A DNA stretch of 64,000 nucleotides from Chloroflexota bacterium. GTDB lineage: Bacteria > Chloroflexota > UBA4733. The position numbers and the translations under genes are program-made. Location: the NCBI GenBank assembly GCA_023381895.1, contig JAMCTA010000151.1, positions 29,900 to 93,899 of the forward strand, written 5' to 3'. Shown one piece after another: positions 25,814 to 34,603 of the stretch (its first letter is position 1; each line of letters starts with the position of its first letter). Below the pieces are notes generated by a model. That model ran no database searches. It was given only the letters and a program-made list of their open reading frames with translations, and was not told the DNA's origin.

Positions 25814-25841
25814 GACGACGCGGGCCAATCCCCGCGTCGTC
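25814..25841. terminator. 11-bp perfect hairpin in the cysH upstream region
   Basis: GACGACGCGGG and CCCGCGTCGTC with a 6-nt loop. No U-tract on either side, so it may be a Rho-independent-like stop for the upstream minus-strand operon or a protein site. Confidence 0.35.
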
Positions 25842-26020
25842 AAGCAACGCTGCTCTCCCTTCCCAGCCAAACGGCCGCGCCAGCGCCACCGACCAACCCG
25901 TAACCCCTAAGTCAACGGTATTGGGACATAGCCCACTTGGGGACCTCCCAGAGTGCTCCGGACGAGACCTCTTGCCGTTCCACTATGACCACCTTCTCCA
26001 TCAATGCACCGTCTCGAGCG

Positions 26021-26035
26021 CAGGCGACGCGCCTG
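26021..26035 (-). terminator. Hairpin after the glycan operon
   Basis: CAGGCG and CGCCTG around a 3-nt loop, about 20 nt downstream of the last gene of the minus-strand glycan operon, with two more GC pairs outside a mismatch. No U-tract. Confidence 0.35.
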
Positions 26036-26053
26036 TGCGGCGCCCGCCGCGCA

Positions 26054-27163
26054 TCACCGGCTCGAGCGTAGGGCGAGCTCGTACACCTGGATAGTCTCTC
26101 TGGCAGTTCTCTCCCAGGTGAACAGCCTAGATCGGGCCCGTCCGGAGGCCTGCAGCTGCGTCCGCAACTGTGCATCCACGCACACGTCCACCATCGCGGT
26201 TGCCATCTCCTCATCACTTGCCGGGTCAACCAGAAGAGCTGCATCTCCAGCGACTTCCGGCATTGAAGACGCCGAGCTGCTTACCACCGCTGCTCCGAGC
26301 TGCATTGCTTCCAGCACTGGCAATCCAAAGCCTTCGTAATGAGAAGGCCAGACAAAGGCATCGCAAGCGCCGAAAAGCCAAACTTTCTCGTCTTCATCGG
26401 GTGGCTCAAGAAACACGACCCGCGGGACCCTGAGTTGTGCTGCGAGCCCGCGAATGTCAGGGAAGAGAGGCGGGTCGTTGCGCATGTGACCGGCGATTAC
26501 AAGAAGGTGATCGGGTAGATGCTGCGCCGCACGTTGCCAGGCACGGAGCAAACCATCCACATTCTTACGGATGTCGTTGCTGCCGACGTACAGCACAAAG
26601 GGCGCGGTGATGCTCCAGCGCTCGCGACACCGCTGCGTTGCGTGGCTGCGCGAGAGCACATTCTGCGGCGCTCTCGCCGCCAGCGGCACCACTACCACGC
26701 GACGCGGATCAAGTCCGAGTATTCGAAGCGCATCGCGGCGAGAACACTCAGAATCAGTCACGACAACCGTAGCTCTCCGAGCTGTATGCGCCACCAGATG
26801 TGTATACGTGCGGACCGCGGGTGACTTTAGGTACTGTGGCCACAGCAGCGGAATTATGTCGTGAATAGTGACAACCACCGGTTGCCGTGCCACAAAAGGG
26901 GAGGCCCAATAAGGAACGTGCAGGAGGTCCACGTGCGCTCGTGCGGAGTGCAGCGGTACCCCTACCTGTTCCCACAATAGCTTCTGCACGTCTTCCAGAC
27001 GCGCGCCTGGTCTCGGCTCGAAGAAGCTTGAAATGGGGACGGTGGACCAATCTGACTGCACTGTTTCCAGGGACTGTAAGAGTTGGGCCACGTATTGGCC
27101 GGTCCCGGTGTATGGTCGCTGGAGAAAGAGCGCGGGTATTCCCACTCGATGTATGCCGGACAT
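26054..27163 (-). CDS. Glycosyltransferase family 4 protein
   Basis: 369 residues with the GT-B fold. The N-terminal domain has H-V-P-Y-W-A-S-P and T-I-H-D-I-I-P-L. The C-terminal domain has L-Y-V-G-S-N-D-I-R-K-N (donor phosphate contact) and P-S-H-Y-E-G-F-G-L-P-V-L-E-A, the ExxxxxxxE motif of retaining GT4 enzymes. It would transfer a sugar from a nucleotide donor to a growing lipid-linked glycan on the cytosolic side. It is the last gene of the dedA-to-GT4 run and starts 3 nt after the other GT4 gene stops. Confidence 0.9.
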   Translation of the reverse strand: MSGIHRVGIPALFLQRPYTGTGQYVAQLLQSLETVQSDWSTVPISSFFEPRPGARLEDVQKLLWEQVGVPLHSARAHVDLLHVPYWASPFVARQPVVVTIHDIIPLLWPQYLKSPAVRTYTHLVAHTARRATVVVTDSECSRRDALRILGLDPRRVVVVPLAARAPQNVLSRSHATQRCRERWSITAPFVLYVGSNDIRKNVDGLLRAWQRAAQHLPDHLLVIAGHMRNDPPLFPDIRGLAAQLRVPRVVFLEPPDEDEKVWLFGACDAFVWPSHYEGFGLPVLEAMQLGAAVVSSSASSMPEVAGDAALLVDPASDEEMATAMVDVCVDAQLRTQLQASGRARSRLFTWERTARETIQVYELALRSSR

Positions 27164-27166
27164 CGG

Positions 27167-28333
27167 CTACCGTCTTGCCACTAGTCGCCGATAGTGCGCG
27201 AGGAGATTGTGCGCGGATCGCTCCCAGGTGAACTCTTGCGCTCGTAGCACACCAGCAGCCGCAAGCTGCTCACGCAACTGTCCGTCTGTGAGAATGTGCT
27301 GAAGACTCTCGGTGATTGCCGGCACGTCGAGTGGGTCGACAAGGATCCCCGCGGAGCCGACCACTTCTGGCAATGATGAGACCCGCGAGACGACCACGGG
27401 TGTACCGCAGGCCATTGCTTCTAGAGATGGAAGTCCGAAGCCTTCGTAGAGTGAAAGAGAGACAAAGATCGTCGCGGCGCTGTAAAGGGCTGGTAAGTCT
27501 AGATCACCGACGTTGGTCAAAAAACGCACCTGCCCATCAACACCCCACCGACGAATTTGCTCGTTCAAGTCCTGATAGAGCCATCCTGGTCTGCCGGCTA
27601 TGGCAAGATCAAGTCCGTGACGCAGGTCGTCCGGAAGGTGACTGAAGGCTTCAATAAGCCGGGCATAGTTTTTCCGAGGCTGGAGCGTGCCTACACTCAA
27701 GATGAACGGTCGAGTGAGCTGGTAACGATGGCGTAGCTCTTCAATAACGCTGGCTGTCTGAGGACGGAACTGGCTGTCCACACCCGATAGCAAGGTATGC
27801 ACTTTAGATGCTGGCTCACCAAGCAAGTTGATCACATCCGCTCTCGTGGCCTCCGAATCAGCCAGAATCAGGTCGGCGGCACGTGCCGAACGGGGAACGG
27901 TGCTTTCAAGGTAGCGACGAAGTCCTGAGTCCGCCGTTTCCGGATAGATGCGAAATGACAAGTCATGAATAGTGAGCACGGTTCGGGCCTGTGCAACGGG
28001 GGGGAGGACGAAGTCCGGAAAGTGACAGATATCTTGAGGACCGACTACTGCTTCCACAGGAATCGGGAGGCGGGCTCGTTGCCACACAATTGTGGCCCAC
28101 CGCTCGCTGATCGGAATACGCCGCAGATGCACGGTAGGTAGCAGCTTGATCCATTGAGGGGCAGGCGATCCAGGAGCAGCCGTCCAGAAAAATGTAAGGT
28201 TGAGCTGATGATCTAGTGCTGTGAGGGCTTGCACCAAACATCGCACGTACCGTCCAATTCCGGCTGTTTGGCACACTGCCGCTGTGACGTCAATCGCGAC
28301 ACGAAGATGGCGGCCGCTCCTGTGCGGTGGCAT
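27167..28333 (-). CDS. Glycosyltransferase family 4 protein
   Basis: 388 residues from the ATG at 28333; a GTG at 28348 is also possible, while longer starts would overlap the flippase gene. Motifs of a retaining GT-B enzyme are present: G-I-G-R-Y-V-R-C-L near the start, T-I-H-D-L-S-F-R, L-S-V-G-T-L-Q-P-R-K-N-Y, and S-L-Y-E-G-F-G-L-P-S-L-E-A-M. It differs enough from the following GT4 to suggest another donor or acceptor. The two would add successive sugars in the surface glycan operon. Confidence 0.9.
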   Translation of the reverse strand: MPPHRSGRHLRVAIDVTAAVCQTAGIGRYVRCLVQALTALDHQLNLTFFWTAAPGSPAPQWIKLLPTVHLRRIPISERWATIVWQRARLPIPVEAVVGPQDICHFPDFVLPPVAQARTVLTIHDLSFRIYPETADSGLRRYLESTVPRSARAADLILADSEATRADVINLLGEPASKVHTLLSGVDSQFRPQTASVIEELRHRYQLTRPFILSVGTLQPRKNYARLIEAFSHLPDDLRHGLDLAIAGRPGWLYQDLNEQIRRWGVDGQVRFLTNVGDLDLPALYSAATIFVSLSLYEGFGLPSLEAMACGTPVVVSRVSSLPEVVGSAGILVDPLDVPAITESLQHILTDGQLREQLAAAGVLRAQEFTWERSAHNLLAHYRRLVARR

Positions 28334-28358
28334 GGACTGACTGTTCACCGAGCCAGCT

Positions 28359-29471
28359 CTAGCGCGTACGCTTACTGAAGATATAGGTGGGAAGACCTCC
28401 CGCGATGAGGGCCCAGTAGCTGACGACGCGGTCGAGGACTGCGACTGCAAGGGCCAAATCCTTGTTCACGCCGAACAGCACTAGCAATGAAGCAAGACCG
28501 GCTTCAACTGCGCCTAATCCCCCAGGAGTCGGAACGGTGAGGAGAAGTGAGGCGCCGCTTAGGACTACCATGACGGCTGGAGGGGATACTGAAAGGCCAA
28601 GGGCACGCGTGACAATGAACAGACGGCCGAACTCGCAACCCCAGGCGAGAAAAGTCAATACAGCAATTTGGGGCAGGTATCGGACCTTGAAAGAGGCGAA
28701 CGCACCATTCACGAAGCGGTGATACACAGCGTGCACACGTGCGGGAAAGATGCGAATCAGGCGGGCGCCCTGCCAGCGCATGATCAAGAGCGCCAGAAAC
28801 AGCACGACAATGAAGGCACCCGCAACTATTACGATGACACCCTGCTTGCCCCCGGTCATTTCACTGGCACTCAGAACGAGGCCAACGAGGAGAATCACAA
28901 ACAGCGCGACAGAGTCGATGATGCGCTCAGCAAAGATCGTCCCCAGAGTGCTCGTGAGCGGAAGCTTTTCATTTCTGCGCATGAGGTAGGCACGGTAGAG
29001 ATCGCCGAGCTTCGCTGGAGCCACGCAGTTCACAAACCAGGACAGAAAGATGGTGACGGACAATACCCTAACCTTGGCATCCAGCCCAATGTTGCGAAGC
29101 AGACGCCGCCAGCGGAATCCCCGAACTGGAAATGTCAGCGCATACACACCGAATGCACAGAAGTACAAGGGAACGTTGAGATGTTGGACTGCCTGTAACA
29201 CACTCTGTAGATCGACACCCCAGGCGCGCGCAACGGCGTAGAGGGTGAGCGCGGCAATGATGAACGAAATCAGCGTCCGCACGTTGAAGAACCGGCGCCA
29301 CAGATCGATGTCCTGAGGGCCCTCTTCGCCTGTCGTTACCGGCGGTACTGTAAGTTCCTGACTGAGAGCTACCGCCCCCTCCCCAGGAAATAATGGTGCT
29401 CTCGCCCCATCCGGTGTGCTTTCACCGTTTGCCGGACGCCGACCCTGAAGCCAAGTGGTGTCTTCAGCCAC
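28359..29471 (-). CDS. Flippase-like membrane protein (LPG synthase TM / UPF0104 family)
   Basis: 370 residues. About 60 soluble N-terminal residues precede eight or so hydrophobic helices. Family signatures are F-P-V-R-G-F-R-W-R-R-L-L, A-P-A-K-L-G-D-L-Y-R-A-Y-L-M-R (about residues 151-165), A-E-R-I-I-D-S and T-P-G-G-L-G-A-V-E-A-G near residue 316. The family includes the flippase half of MprF and the AglD proteins of archaeal glycosylation. In this operon, between sugar synthesis and glycosyltransferases, it is a candidate for moving a lipid-linked glycan across the membrane. No MprF synthase domain is attached. Confidence 0.85.
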   Translation of the reverse strand: MAEDTTWLQGRRPANGESTPDGARAPLFPGEGAVALSQELTVPPVTTGEEGPQDIDLWRRFFNVRTLISFIIAALTLYAVARAWGVDLQSVLQAVQHLNVPLYFCAFGVYALTFPVRGFRWRRLLRNIGLDAKVRVLSVTIFLSWFVNCVAPAKLGDLYRAYLMRRNEKLPLTSTLGTIFAERIIDSVALFVILLVGLVLSASEMTGGKQGVIVIVAGAFIVVLFLALLIMRWQGARLIRIFPARVHAVYHRFVNGAFASFKVRYLPQIAVLTFLAWGCEFGRLFIVTRALGLSVSPPAVMVVLSGASLLLTVPTPGGLGAVEAGLASLLVLFGVNKDLALAVAVLDRVVSYWALIAGGLPTYIFSKRTR

Positions 29472-30441
29472 GAGTCACCGCTGCCTGTGAGTTAGCGCCT
29501 CGCTGCTCGAGTGCTCCTCGGTACCAGTCAAGCGTCCGCCGAAGGCCTTCTTCAAGGGGAATCTTTGGCTCCCATCCCAGCAGGCGCTTGGCCTTGCTAA
29601 TGTCTGGCTGCCTCCGACGCGGATCATCTTCGGGAAGGGGATGCCACGTCACTTCAATGGCGTGGCCCACGATGCGCTCGAGGATGCTGCGCAGCACATT
29701 GAGGCTGATTTCTCCAGGGTTTCCCAGATTGATCACCTCTCCCCGGGCATTGTCGCTCTCCACTACAGTGAGGATTCCAGCAACCAGATCTGACACGTAA
29801 CAAAAGCTCCGCGTCTGTTCACCTGACCCGTACATCGTGATGGGCTCTTCTTGGAGCACTTGCGTCAAGAAGTTAGACATTACCCGGCCATCCCCCGGAT
29901 CGAGTCGTGGTCCATAGGTGTTGAAGATGCGGACGATACGCGTGTCACACGAGCGCGCCCGCAGGTAGGCCATTGTCAGCGCCTCTGCAAACCGCTTCCC
30001 TTCGTCATAGCAACTCCGTAGTCCCGTGCTGCTCACCGAGCCGCGGTAAGTTTCCACCTGAGGGTGCACCTCAGGATCACCATAAATCTCCGAAGTGGAC
30101 GCAAGCAGAAATCGCCCTTTGCTCCGCGTGGCAACGTCGAGGAGGCTCTGTGTGCCGACCGCATTCACCATAAGTGTCTCCACCGGATGACGCTGGTATT
30201 GCGGTGGACTGGCTGGGCTAGCAAGCTGGAATACCCAGTCCGCCTCCAGATCAAGTGGCTTGCACACATCGTGCTTGAGAAATTCAAAGTGAGGATGGCT
30301 CATCAAGTGAGCGACGTTCTGACGGTGACCGGTCATCAGATTATCCACACAGATGACTTCGAACCCTCGCTCTATAAGCGCATCACACAAATGCGAGCCA
30401 ACGAATCCGGCTCCGCCTGCAACGAGCGCGCGCATGCTCAA
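29464..30441 (-). CDS. uxs: UDP-glucuronate decarboxylase (UDP-xylose synthase)
   Basis: 325 residues of the extended SDR family. G-G-A-G-F-V-G-S-H (NAD loop) near residues 9-17, the catalytic T-S-E in S-T-S-E-I-Y-G, and Y-D-E-G-K with catalytic Tyr and Lys are all present. S-C-Y-D-E-G-K-R-F-A-E and R-I-F-N-T-Y-G-P-R are typical of Uxs, not of the 4-epimerases. It would make UDP-xylose from UDP-glucuronate, a donor for the glycosyltransferases in the same operon. It starts at TTG 30441 (overlapping the previous stop) or ATG 30435. Confidence 0.85.
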   Translation of the reverse strand: MSMRALVAGGAGFVGSHLCDALIERGFEVICVDNLMTGHRQNVAHLMSHPHFEFLKHDVCKPLDLEADWVFQLASPASPPQYQRHPVETLMVNAVGTQSLLDVATRSKGRFLLASTSEIYGDPEVHPQVETYRGSVSSTGLRSCYDEGKRFAEALTMAYLRARSCDTRIVRIFNTYGPRLDPGDGRVMSNFLTQVLQEEPITMYGSGEQTRSFCYVSDLVAGILTVVESDNARGEVINLGNPGEISLNVLRSILERIVGHAIEVTWHPLPEDDPRRRQPDISKAKRLLGWEPKIPLEEGLRRTLDWYRGALEQRGANSQAAVTRG

Positions 30442-33400
30442 CTCTCTTTCACAGCCTTCGCTGGCTGCTCATCAGCAACTGTACCGCCTAGCAACTGCAA
30501 CCCACCAACGCTAAGCCAAAACAGTACGGCCAGATCGGGCAAGAAAAATGAATTGTCAACAAGGCCGTGGAGAAAAGACACCACGAGACTGCCAATCAGC
30601 GCCCAGACAAGCCCATGATCAGACGCTGCAGTCCGGCGCAGCGCCCAGCGAGCGAGTCTGCCGATGCTCACTACAGCGCCAATGAGCCAGGCGAGACCGA
30701 GCAGTCCGAGGCTGAGCCAGAAGTCGAGAAACAGGTCGTGTGGGTGTGAAAGGAAGGGCTCACTACCTGCTCCCGGAAGGCGATAATGTCTATATTGGTA
30801 GAGAAAGTTATCAAGACCGATGCCCTGGAGCGGATGGCCCTCAACCATGTGCCAGGCTGCCTGCCAGAGCAACAACCGGCGGCCGGCAGTACTCTGGGGA
30901 CCGAACTGAAACAAGGTTGTGAGACGTCGAACGTGTGTCAGTAGTGCTGCAAGGGCAAACACGACCGCTCCACCAGCAACCACCGTGAGCAGCCAGGGTG
31001 TGACCACTATACCGGCGAGGGCCAGGGTGGCGGCAATAGCGAGCCAGGCTCCTTTTGTGAAGGTGAGCACCTCGACCAGGAGCATGATCGCGGATGGCAC
31101 GAGCCAGATGATGCGCCGCTTGCCGTTGCTCCAGACCGAGAGAGCCAATGCCATGACGCAAGGGCGATCGAGGAATAATGCCAGGTTGTCTGGTGAGGGG
31201 TATACGCCTGCGAGACGCACAACACCTTCGGCGGCAACAGTGTCCCGATGAAAGATGTAGGCGATCAGACTGAGCATCGCCACAGTTGTGCCCCCCACGA
31301 TCGTCCAGAGCACAGCTCGCCGGACCTGTGATGGCCGCAGCAGGCTCGTGAAAACGAAGAGATAGGCAACCGGCTCAACAATTACGCTGCGAAAGTCGCG
31401 AAGACTAAAACGCACAAACTGTGAGGCGAACAGCGACACGATGCTCACCAGCAACAACGCGAAGGCCAGTGTATGTGCTGTGTCGAAACTGAGCAGAAGC
31501 CTCCGGCGCCAGAAGCAGCGCAAGGTCCACCCTGCAGTACACGCCAAGATCGCTACCTCGCCGAGTGAGAGGTCAGCGTGATGCAGTTGACGCGGGAGAA
31601 ATTCAAAGGCCATTGAGGTAGGGATGAAGAGCACTCCAATATCTGGCCGGAGTAAGCCAAGGATGATGATGGCGGCTGCGCCAGCAGCGACGAGGTACTG
31701 GTGTGATGTCGCTTCGAAGAGTCCCAGCGCGCAGATCCACAGAGCGCCCATCAGCATCCCGCTGTGCACCAGTTGGGACATCCTCCTAGCAACAGCTGAT
31801 ATCCCTGAGAGCCTCTGAGCACGTTCCACCCCATGGGTGAGTGAGCGCGCACCTGCTACGAGTGGCCAGGATACGAGCAGACTGGCACAGAGCGCCAGCA
31901 ACAGCTTCAAGTAGCTCCAGATGGCGGGCTTCTCGTTCGCGACCCCGAAACCGCTGATAGTTAGCGTTGTTTGGGCTCGTCCAGAAGGCAAGAGCTCAAG
32001 CTCTAGCTGATGATCTTGGAATGCGAGGCCGGTCGCGATGGGGATGAGCTGGGGCGGCTGTTGCGTTGGAGCATAGGTGTTGAGCACGTGATTGCCCTGA
32101 GCGTCAGCTGGGACGGCATTTGCCCAACCGGGCTCATTATCGATAGTGACCCGAACTGGTCCGCCTGTCGGTCCCCGCACGATCTCGAGCCACACCTCCT
32201 CCCCCTGAAAGTCGAACGTAAGGTTCGCACCGGGAGCACGGGCAATTGCTGAGCTTGTTGCTGGTGTACTTCTATTGGTCCAAGCTTGAGCGAAGCCGTA
32301 CGGACCATAGTCGATGGCGGGAGAATTCACTGGATGCAGACCCACCCCTGCGTAGTACGGCGCAGTAGCTAGCTGCTGCACGGCTTTGTACACCGGGCCG
32401 GTTTGCCAGTTTTGGCCGAGAATAGCAAAGTATGGCGTGGGATCTTTGGGATCTACCTTGACCGGGGTTCGTAAATACCACAGGAACATCGGTCCGGCGT
32501 AAGGCCACTCATTCCTCGCACGTTGGTAGGCCTGCACTGTATAGCGAATTCGCTGTGCTTCGCTGACCTCGCTCCAAGGGGAGGGGTTGCCAGACCAGTG
32601 CGATGGAAGGGAGATCCAGCCGAACTCAGTGATCCAGAGAGGACGGCTGCCGTTCCCATTCGCCTCCATGATCTGCCGAAGAAGCAAAGGGCGGTCCAGC
32701 GTGAAGGGCTGAGCGTGAGGAAGCAGGATACGCGGAAATTCATCGCTGTGGACTCCGATTCGCCGATCATAGGCAGGGGTGTTTAGACCATAGCCCTGAG
32801 CTGCGAGCACGTCGAAGTAGCCTTTTGCGCCAGCAGCATACATACCTCGTAAGAAGGCCAGATCCGACATATTGTTCGGGCTATCACCGCGATTGGGGGC
32901 AAGGGCAGCAGTTATCACGATTGCCCCGGGATCTACACTCTTGATAGCAATGTAGGCGTCGCGAAGCATGGCCGTGTAAGCAGCGGGAGAGATAGGCTTC
33001 CCTGCCCAATCGACCTGAAGATTCGGCTCGTTCCAGATCTGAAAGGCGCTGATCTTACCTTTGTATCTCTCCGCTACAGCTCGGGCAAAATCCGCGAAGT
33101 CCTGTGGATTGTTTGGAGGTGGACAGAGGGTCGGACACTTACCTGAGTCTGGGTTCCCTTTCGTGGCCCACGCAGGTGCAAAGTCAAGTCGCGCCAGTAT
33201 GTGGATATGGTACTCCTGCGCGAACCGCACGATACGGTCCCATTTAGTCCACGCATCCACGTGGTTCTTGTAGTCGTAGTGGTTTCCTTTGAAACCAGGC
33301 TCGATCTGGTCCCAAATGAATTCTTGGCGGATCCAGCTGAAACCGCCTGCTTTGATCGCTTCGAAGTCACGCTGGAGCTGCCAACTGTACACGTCATCGT

Positions 33401-33578
33401 CGAGGAAGGTATTCACACCGAAGCGATGTTCAGGAACGTCAGGATACTGCTGCAGGGCTGCTGCCCCATATGGGGTCTCGAAGTTGAAGTAATGGTCGGC
33501 AGCACGCTCAAACCCAGTAGCGATAATGAGAAGCACGACTAGCGAGAAAAAGATGAAGGGCTGCCTGGCCCTACACAC
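30438..33578 (-). CDS. Fusion of clan-A glycoside hydrolase and O-antigen ligase/polymerase (Wzy) domains
   Basis: 1046 residues. A signal anchor (about 8-22) precedes a TIM-barrel glycosidase like GH39/GH5, with acid/base Glu184 in I-W-N-E-P-N and nucleophile Glu318 in W-I-T-E-F-G-W. A beta-rich segment (about 430-560) follows. The C-terminal half from residue 560 has around 12 hydrophobic helices with the Wzy_C type core: T-F-T-K-G-A-W-L-A, R-L-L-L-W-Q-A-A-W, and H-P-H-D-L-F-L-D-F-W. Active-site residues of both parts are present. Thus an extracytoplasmic glycosidase is tied to an enzyme that polymerises or transfers lipid-linked glycans. GTG start, 23 nt after gpsA; no break in the frame. 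Confidence 0.85.
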   Translation of the reverse strand: MCRARQPFIFFSLVVLLIIATGFERAADHYFNFETPYGAAALQQYPDVPEHRFGVNTFLDDDVYSWQLQRDFEAIKAGGFSWIRQEFIWDQIEPGFKGNHYDYKNHVDAWTKWDRIVRFAQEYHIHILARLDFAPAWATKGNPDSGKCPTLCPPPNNPQDFADFARAVAERYKGKISAFQIWNEPNLQVDWAGKPISPAAYTAMLRDAYIAIKSVDPGAIVITAALAPNRGDSPNNMSDLAFLRGMYAAGAKGYFDVLAAQGYGLNTPAYDRRIGVHSDEFPRILLPHAQPFTLDRPLLLRQIMEANGNGSRPLWITEFGWISLPSHWSGNPSPWSEVSEAQRIRYTVQAYQRARNEWPYAGPMFLWYLRTPVKVDPKDPTPYFAILGQNWQTGPVYKAVQQLATAPYYAGVGLHPVNSPAIDYGPYGFAQAWTNRSTPATSSAIARAPGANLTFDFQGEEVWLEIVRGPTGGPVRVTIDNEPGWANAVPADAQGNHVLNTYAPTQQPPQLIPIATGLAFQDHQLELELLPSGRAQTTLTISGFGVANEKPAIWSYLKLLLALCASLLVSWPLVAGARSLTHGVERAQRLSGISAVARRMSQLVHSGMLMGALWICALGLFEATSHQYLVAAGAAAIIILGLLRPDIGVLFIPTSMAFEFLPRQLHHADLSLGEVAILACTAGWTLRCFWRRRLLLSFDTAHTLAFALLLVSIVSLFASQFVRFSLRDFRSVIVEPVAYLFVFTSLLRPSQVRRAVLWTIVGGTTVAMLSLIAYIFHRDTVAAEGVVRLAGVYPSPDNLALFLDRPCVMALALSVWSNGKRRIIWLVPSAIMLLVEVLTFTKGAWLAIAATLALAGIVVTPWLLTVVAGGAVVFALAALLTHVRRLTTLFQFGPQSTAGRRLLLWQAAWHMVEGHPLQGIGLDNFLYQYRHYRLPGAGSEPFLSHPHDLFLDFWLSLGLLGLAWLIGAVVSIGRLARWALRRTAASDHGLVWALIGSLVVSFLHGLVDNSFFLPDLAVLFWLSVGGLQLLGGTVADEQPAKAVKES

Positions 33579-33601
33579 GTTCAGTCCCGACCTCCCGACA
33601 C

Positions 33602-34603
33602 TCAGTCAAACTCCTCGCCCGGTTCGGAGGATAGTAGCCGTATGAGTGCTTCCCTGACCGGTCGACCACGAAAGAGTACATCGTACGTCCCATCGATGAT
33701 GGGTGTGCGGACGTTGAGGTCACGCGCGAGGAGGTACGCTACGCGAGTGGTTTCAACTCCCTCTGCGACGTGTCCCAAGCCCGTCACTGCGCTCTGCACA
33801 GACAACCCTTGGGCGAGGGCGACGCCAACTTGATGATTTCGACTCTGTGTACTCGAACACGTTGCGATGAGATCGCCGAGTCCCGCCAGCCCTAGAAACG
33901 TCAGTGGCTCTGCTCCTCCTGCCGTACCCAAGCGGACAATTTCTGTGAGTCCGCGTGTGATAAGTGCAGATCGACTATTGATGCCCAGATCAAGGCCGTC
34001 ACTAATCCCCGCAGCAATAGCGACACAGTTCTTCAGAGCTCCGCTAAATTCGACGCCTGCCACATCCGTGGAAGTGTAGAGGCGGAATCGGCCGGAAGAG
34101 AGTGCGCTCTGCACGCTGCGGGCGACATCCAGATTATCACTGGCGATGACGGCAGCTGCAGGGTGACCTAGAGCAATTTCAGCGGCAAGGTTGGGGCCGG
34201 ACAGCACTGCCAGGCGCGATGCTTTGGCACCGAGCACCTGTTGGAGCACCTGGCTCAGTCGCAGCTTCATTGTGGGATCCAACCCCTTCGAGCAGGACAC
34301 AATGGTGCAGACGCGTTTCAAGAGCGGTTCTATACGTTGGCCCAAAGAGCGAACCGCGTCGCTGGGCACGGCGATGAGGATGAAGTCGGCTTGAGCGAGA
34401 GCATCCCCCAGGCTGGCCGTCACACTGACACCTGGCGGCAGCTCGACCCCTGTCATCACGTGCGGGTGGACACGATGCTGCTGTAGAGCCGCCACCACAT
34501 CTTCGTTTCTTCCCCACAGAGTCACGCGGTGGGCCATGTTCGCGGCAAGGCTTGCGAGGACTACTCCCCAGCTTCCGCTACCGAGAACAGCGATGTGGCT
34601 CAC
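33602..34603 (-). CDS. gpsA: Glycerol-3-phosphate dehydrogenase [NAD(P)+]
   Basis: 333 residues. The N-terminal Rossmann loop is G-S-G-S-W-G, followed by L-W-G-R-N. The middle has I-V-S-C-S-K-G-L and L-S-G-P-N-L-A-A-E. The catalytic Lys is in F-S-G-A-L-K-N-C-V-A-I-A-A-G, and G-L-A-G-L-G-D-L-I-A-T-C-S-S appears near the end. It supplies sn-glycerol 3-phosphate for phospholipids, matching the plsY gene at 47.6 kb. It starts within the phosphofructokinase stop (ATGA) in a sugar-metabolism and glycan operon. Confidence 0.96.
   Translation of the reverse strand: MSHIAVLGSGSWGVVLASLAANMAHRVTLWGRNEDVVAALQQHRVHPHVMTGVELPPGVSVTASLGDALAQADFILIAVPSDAVRSLGQRIEPLLKRVCTIVSCSKGLDPTMKLRLSQVLQQVLGAKASRLAVLSGPNLAAEIALGHPAAAVIASDNLDVARSVQSALSSGRFRLYTSTDVAGVEFSGALKNCVAIAAGISDGLDLGINSRSALITRGLTEIVRLGTAGGAEPLTFLGLAGLGDLIATCSSTQSRNHQVGVALAQGLSVQSAVTGLGHVAEGVETTRVAYLLARDLNVRTPIIDGTYDVLFRGRPVREALIRLLSSEPGEEFD

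Larger units (their letters stand above)
25667..26053. other. Intergenic region between cysH and the GT4 gene
   Basis: 387 nt without a supported gene. The left part is AT-rich and holds the cysH promoter (25696-25724). The rest is GC-rich and contains an 11-bp stem hairpin (25814-25841) and a terminator-like hairpin (26021-26035) after the GT4 gene. Open frames here on the plus strand are low-complexity and lack ribosome sites. Confidence 0.6.

Noticed and set aside
25744..26094. Plus-strand frame in the GC-rich gap after cysH
   Set aside because: Low-complexity Arg/Pro/Ala sequence, overlaps the GT4 gene and lacks a ribosome site.
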